Origin: Dyella_A sp035685805
GTDB lineage: Bacteria; Pseudomonadota; Gammaproteobacteria; Xanthomonadales; Rhodanobacteraceae
NCBI RefSeq assembly: GCF_035685805.1
Contig: NZ_DASSAB010000039.1
Coordinates: forward strand, 32,179-96,178
Length of the DNA stretch: 64,000 nt
Reading direction: 5' to 3'
Position 1 is the first letter of the stretch, and the number at the start of each line of letters is the position of its first letter. A program made the translations under genes and the position numbers. The notes beneath the pieces are model-generated. The model made no database searches. It was not told where the DNA came from and was given only the letters and a program-made list of their open reading frames with translations. Of this stretch, positions 60,311 through 64,000 are shown in pieces.

Positions 60311-62698
60311 ATGACCGCTGCACAAACGTCCCCCTCAGCGCTCCGCATCCGCAAGGCCGCGGTACTGGGCGCCGGCGTCATGGGCGCGCAGATCGCCGCG
60401 CACCTGACCAACGCCGGTGTCGAGACCGTGCTGTTCGACCTGCCCGCCAAGGAAGGCCCCAAGAGCGGCATCGCTCTGAAGGCGATCGCCAACCTGGCCA
60501 AGCTGTCCCCTGCCCCGCTGGCCGACAAGGCGCTGGCCGCGTCGATCGTCCCAGCCAACTACGACGAACACCTCGACCTGCTCAAGGACGTGGACCTGGT
60601 GATCGAGGCGATCGCCGAGCGCATGGACTGGAAGCTCGATCTGTACAAGAAGATCGCCCCGCACGTCTCCGCCACCGCGGTGCTGGCCTCCAACACCTCC
60701 GGCCTGTCGATCAACGGCCTGGCCGAGGCCCTGCCGGAAGAGATGCGCCACCGCTTCACCGGCGTGCATTTCTTCAACCCGCCGCGCTACATGCACCTGG
60801 TCGAGCTGATCCCGACCCGCCTCACCGATCCGAACGTGATCGAGGGGCTGGAAGCCTTCCTCACCACCACCGTCGGCAAGGGCGTGGTGATCGCCAAGGA
60901 CACCCCGAACTTCATCGGCAACCGCATCGGCGTGTTCTCGATGCTGTCGGCGATGTACCACACCGACCAGTTCAAGCTCGGCTTCGATACCGTCGACGCC
61001 TTGACTGGCCCGGCGCTGGGCCGCCCCAAGAGCGCCACCTACCGCACTGCCGACGTGGTTGGCCTGGACACCATGGCGCACGTGATCAAGACCATGGCCG
61101 ACACCCTGCCCGAAGATCCCTGGCACAAGTATTTCAAGGCGCCGGCGTGGCTGCAGGGCCTGATCGACAAGGGCGCGCTGGGCCAGAAGACCGGCGGCGG
61201 CTTCTACAAGAAGGTCGGCAAGGACATCGTGGTGCTGGATGTCGCCAAGGGCGACTTCCGTCCGTCCGAGCAGAAGCCGTCCGACGAGGTCGCCGCGATC
61301 CTCGCGATCAAGGATCCGGCCGAGAAGTTCGGCAAGCTGCGCGCCTCGTCCGACCCGCAGGCGCAGTTCCTGTGGGCCAGCTTCCGCGACCTGTTCCACT
61401 ACACCGCCTATCACCTGGCCGACATCGCCGACACCGCGCGCGAGGTGGACTTCGCCATCCGCTGGGGCTATGGCTGGAAGATGGGACCGTTCGAGACCTG
61501 GCAGGCCGCCGGCTGGCAGCAGATCGCCGGCTGGATCGCCGAGGACATCGCCGCCGGCAAGGCGATGAGCGATGCGCCGCTGCCGGCGTGGGTGACGGAC
61601 GGCCGCAACGGCGTGCACGGCAAGGACGGTTCCTGGTCGGCGGCCGATGGCAGCTACAAGCCGCGCTCGCAGCATCCGGTGTACCAGCGCCAGCTGTTCC
61701 CCGATCCGCTGCTCGGCGAGCGCTTCGACACCGGCACCACCGTGTGGGAAAACGAGGGTGTGCGCCTGTGGACGCTGGGCGACGACGGCGTGGGCATCCT
61801 CTCGTTCAAGACCAAGATGAACACGGTCAACGACCACGTCCTGGACGGCATCCAGCACGCGGTGAAGCTGGCCGAGGAAAAGCTCAAGGCCTTGGTGATC
61901 TGGCAGACCGGTGAACCGTTCTCCGCCGGCGCGGATCTGAAAGGCGCGCTCGGCCTGCTCAAGGTGGGCAAGTTCGACGACTTCGAAAAGATGGTGGAAA
62001 ACTTCCAGCGCACCAGCATGACGATCAAGGAGTCGCTGGTGCCGGTGGTGTCCGCCGTGCGGGGCATGGCGTTCGGTGGCGGCTGCGAGTTCCAGATGCA
62101 TTCGGCACGCACCGTGGCCGCGCTGGAGAGCTACATCGGCCTGGTCGAGGCGGGCGTCGGCCTGCTGCCGGCCGGCGGTGGCCTGCACGAATTTGCCGTG
62201 CGCGCAGCCAAGGCCAATCCGGCTGACCCATTCGAGGAGCTGAAGAAGGTGTTCGAGAACGTCGCCATGGCCAAGGTCGCCACCAGCGCACTGGAGGCCA
62301 AGAACATGCGCCTGCTGCGCGAGGACGACGTGGTGGTGTTCAACGCCTACGAGCTGCTCTATGTGGCGAAGAAGGTGGCGCTGGCGCTGGCTGAGACCGG
62401 TTACCGCCCGCCGCTGCCGCAGCGTGCAATCCCCGTCGCTGGCGACGTCGGCACGGCCACCTTCAAGGCCTCGCTGGCCAACCTGCAGGCCGGCTACTTC
62501 GCCTCGCCGCACGACATCGACATCGCCACCCGCATTGCCGACTGCCTCTGCGGCGGCGCAATCGAGCGCGGCTCGCAGGTGGACGAGGAGTGGCTGCTGG
62601 CACTGGAGCGCAAGCACTTCGTGGAGCTGGCCAGGACCGAAAAAACCCAGGCCCGCATCGAACACACCATGACCACCGGCAAGCCGCTGCGTAACTGA
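60311..62698 (+). CDS. 3-hydroxyacyl-CoA dehydrogenase / enoyl-CoA hydratase (FadN-type)
   Basis: 795 aa. The dehydrogenase comes first: AAVLGAGVMGAQIAAHLTNA (NAD loop), ASNTSGLSINGLAEALPEEM, then the catalytic His in FTGVHFFNPPRYMHLVELIP. The hydratase comes second: FSAGADLKGALGLL, MAFGGGCEFQMHS and LVEAGVGLLPAGGG, with both glutamates present. This order is that of FadN (Bacillus), opposite to Escherichia coli FadB. It carries out the middle steps of beta-oxidation. The start at 60311 has GGAGAA a few bases upstream; an extended GTG start at 60287 is possible. Confidence 0.93.
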   Translation: MTAAQTSPSALRIRKAAVLGAGVMGAQIAAHLTNAGVETVLFDLPAKEGPKSGIALKAIANLAKLSPAPLADKALAASIVPANYDEHLDLLKDVDLVIEAIAERMDWKLDLYKKIAPHVSATAVLASNTSGLSINGLAEALPEEMRHRFTGVHFFNPPRYMHLVELIPTRLTDPNVIEGLEAFLTTTVGKGVVIAKDTPNFIGNRIGVFSMLSAMYHTDQFKLGFDTVDALTGPALGRPKSATYRTADVVGLDTMAHVIKTMADTLPEDPWHKYFKAPAWLQGLIDKGALGQKTGGGFYKKVGKDIVVLDVAKGDFRPSEQKPSDEVAAILAIKDPAEKFGKLRASSDPQAQFLWASFRDLFHYTAYHLADIADTAREVDFAIRWGYGWKMGPFETWQAAGWQQIAGWIAEDIAAGKAMSDAPLPAWVTDGRNGVHGKDGSWSAADGSYKPRSQHPVYQRQLFPDPLLGERFDTGTTVWENEGVRLWTLGDDGVGILSFKTKMNTVNDHVLDGIQHAVKLAEEKLKALVIWQTGEPFSAGADLKGALGLLKVGKFDDFEKMVENFQRTSMTIKESLVPVVSAVRGMAFGGGCEFQMHSARTVAALESYIGLVEAGVGLLPAGGGLHEFAVRAAKANPADPFEELKKVFENVAMAKVATSALEAKNMRLLREDDVVVFNAYELLYVAKKVALALAETGYRPPLPQRAIPVAGDVGTATFKASLANLQAGYFASPHDIDIATRIADCLCGGAIERGSQVDEEWLLALERKHFVELARTEKTQARIEHTMTTGKPLRN

Positions 62699-62747
62699 CG
62701 GCGCGCGGACGATCACCCCCATCACCGGAAACTTCGAAGCCGCCAAA

Positions 62748-62822
62748 CGTCATCCCCGCGCAAGCGGGACCCGTTTTGATCTGATGTTCAAAGCAAAATG
62801 GATTCCCGCGTTCGCGGACATG
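62748..62822. repeat. REP-like inverted pair between fadN- and fadA-type genes
   Basis: CGTCATCCCCGCGCAAGCGG (62748-62767) and GATTCCCGCGTTCGCGGACA (62801-62820) are related palindromes in opposite orientation, about 30 bp apart. They belong to the same repeat type as those at 818-1050 and 49078-49156. The genes on both sides are probably still one operon. Confidence 0.6.
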
Positions 62823-62863
62823 AACAAAAGGCGCTGCTCCGAGGTGACTCAAAGGACAAGACC

Positions 62864-64000
62864 ATGACCAAGCAAGTGCAAGACGCCTACATCGTCGCCG
62901 CCACCCGCACCCCGGTCGGCAAGGCGCCGCGCGGCGTGTTCCGCCACACCCGGCCCGACGACATGCTCGCCCACGTGATCCGCGCCGTGATGGCGCAGGC
63001 GCCGGGCATCGACCCGCACCAGATCGGCGACGTCATCATCGGCTGCGCCATGCCCGAGGCCGAGCAAGGCATGAACGTGGCGCGCATCGGCCTGTTGCTG
63101 GCCGGCCTGCCAGATACCGTGCCCGGCGTCACCGTCAACCGCTTCTGCTCGTCCGGCCTGCAGTCGGTGGCGATGGCCGCCGACCGCATCCGCCTCGGCG
63201 AGGAAGACCTGATGCTCGCTGGCGGCACCGAGAGCATGAGCATGGTGCCGATGATGGGCCACAAGGTGGCGATGAATCCCGGCATCTTCGATAACGAGCA
63301 CATCGGCATCGCCTACGGCATGGGCATCACCGCCGAGAACGTGGCCAAGCAGTGGAAAGTCAGCCGCGAGCAGCAGGATGCGTTCTCGGTGGAAAGCCAC
63401 CGCCGCGCGCTGGCCGCCCAGGCCGCCGGCGAGTTCAGGGACGAGATCACCCCGTTCCAGCTCGCCGACCACTACCCCGACCTCGCCACCCGCGGCATCG
63501 TCACCGACAGCCGCCTGATCGAGAACGACGAAGGCCCGCGCACCGGCACCACCGCCGAGGTGCTGGCCAAGCTGAAGACCGTGTTCCGCAACGGTCAGTT
63601 CGGCGGCACCGTCACCGCCGGCAACTCCAGCCAGATGTCCGACGGCGCCGGCGCCGTGCTGCTGGCCAGCGAGAAGGCCATCAAGCAGTACAACCTGCAG
63701 CCGCTGGCCCGCTTCGTCGGCTTCTCCGTCGCCGGCGTGAAACCCGAGGTGATGGGCATCGGCCCGAAGGAAGCGATCCCCAAGGCGCTCAAGCACACCG
63801 GCATCGATCAGAACCAGCTCGACTGGATCGAACTCAACGAAGCGTTCGCCGCCCAGGCACTGGCCGTGATCGGCGACCTCGGCCTCGACCCGGCCAAGGT
63901 CAACCCGCTCGGCGGCGCCATCGCGCTCGGCCACCCATTGGGCGCCACCGGCGCGATCCGCACTGCTACGCTGGTCCATGGCATGCGCCGCCGCCAGCAG
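62864..64000 (+). CDS. acetyl-CoA C-acyltransferase (thiolase), 3' partial
   Basis: 379 codons are visible and the frame is open to the window end. The nucleophile Cys95 is in TVNRFCSSGLQSVAMA. WIELNEAFAAQALAVIGDLG and GGAIALGHPLGATGAI are the conserved thiolase segments; the second catalytic Cys lies beyond the window. It performs the last step of beta-oxidation. Start ATG 62864 follows AAAGGACA. It pairs with the FadN-type gene, as FadA does with FadN/FadB. Confidence 0.94.
   Translation, partial: MTKQVQDAYIVAATRTPVGKAPRGVFRHTRPDDMLAHVIRAVMAQAPGIDPHQIGDVIIGCAMPEAEQGMNVARIGLLLAGLPDTVPGVTVNRFCSSGLQSVAMAADRIRLGEEDLMLAGGTESMSMVPMMGHKVAMNPGIFDNEHIGIAYGMGITAENVAKQWKVSREQQDAFSVESHRRALAAQAAGEFRDEITPFQLADHYPDLATRGIVTDSRLIENDEGPRTGTTAEVLAKLKTVFRNGQFGGTVTAGNSSQMSDGAGAVLLASEKAIKQYNLQPLARFVGFSVAGVKPEVMGIGPKEAIPKALKHTGIDQNQLDWIELNEAFAAQALAVIGDLGLDPAKVNPLGGAIALGHPLGATGAIRTATLVHGMRRRQQ

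Overview
The window is high-GC bacterial chromosome. Its gene content and gene order point to the Xanthomonadales, most likely Rhodanobacteraceae (a Rhodanobacter, Dyella or Luteibacter-like organism). Pointers are the block ndk-rlmN-pilF-rodZ-yfgM-bamB-der, guaB-guaA, a PsrA-type TetR gene beside fatty-acid beta-oxidation genes, and many small GC-rich REP-type palindromes. This is inference from reading; no database search was run.

Layout. 0-13 kb: the 3' end of a xanthine-dehydrogenase-type molybdoenzyme, its maturation factors (XdhC and a MocA-like cytidylyltransferase), a cardiolipin synthase, an MFS transporter, a complete molybdate uptake locus (modABC plus modE, with a clear ModE operator), an oxyanion-porin-like protein, and a run of DUF1697, DUF4105, CHAD and DUF2058 genes. 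13-23 kb: a repeat-rich spacer, a ClC channel/transporter with CBS domains, a membrane-anchored catalase-related peroxidase coupled to a cytochrome b561, a LytS/LytR-type two-component pair, an S41 protease-like protein, a small secreted protein, RidA and MAPEG proteins.

23-28.3 kb is an accessory island of lower GC. It holds several copies of a 55-bp palindromic element, a 20-codon remnant of a LytTR regulator, two unrecognised secreted or membrane proteins, and a three-gene module (zinc-ribbon/DUF4145, DUF5343, Swt1-like HEPN) that looks like a defence or toxin-type system. This is the best candidate for something undescribed.

28.4-37 kb: a PQQ dehydrogenase lipoprotein, glutamine-dependent NAD synthetase overlapping a Sua5-type tRNA-modification enzyme, a HAD phosphatase, a manganese exporter of the UPF0016 family behind a yybP-ykoY-type riboswitch, and a glutathione transferase. 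37-46 kb: a compact molybdenum-cofactor operon read leftward (moeA-like, moaA, moaC, mobA, moaD, a MoaE-MoeB-rhodanese triple fusion, a second moeA, a small protein), with fdhD and a sirtuin read divergently. Molybdate uptake, cofactor synthesis, cofactor maturation and a molybdoenzyme therefore all lie in one 45-kb stretch.

46-64 kb is housekeeping: FAH-family hydrolase, tadA, guaA, guaB, folD, GNAT, der, bamB, yfgM, rodZ, pilF, rlmN, ndk, then a PsrA-like TetR regulator with a perfect palindromic operator and a FadN/FadA-type beta-oxidation pair that runs off the window. No rRNA, tRNA, CRISPR array or intact transposase was seen.
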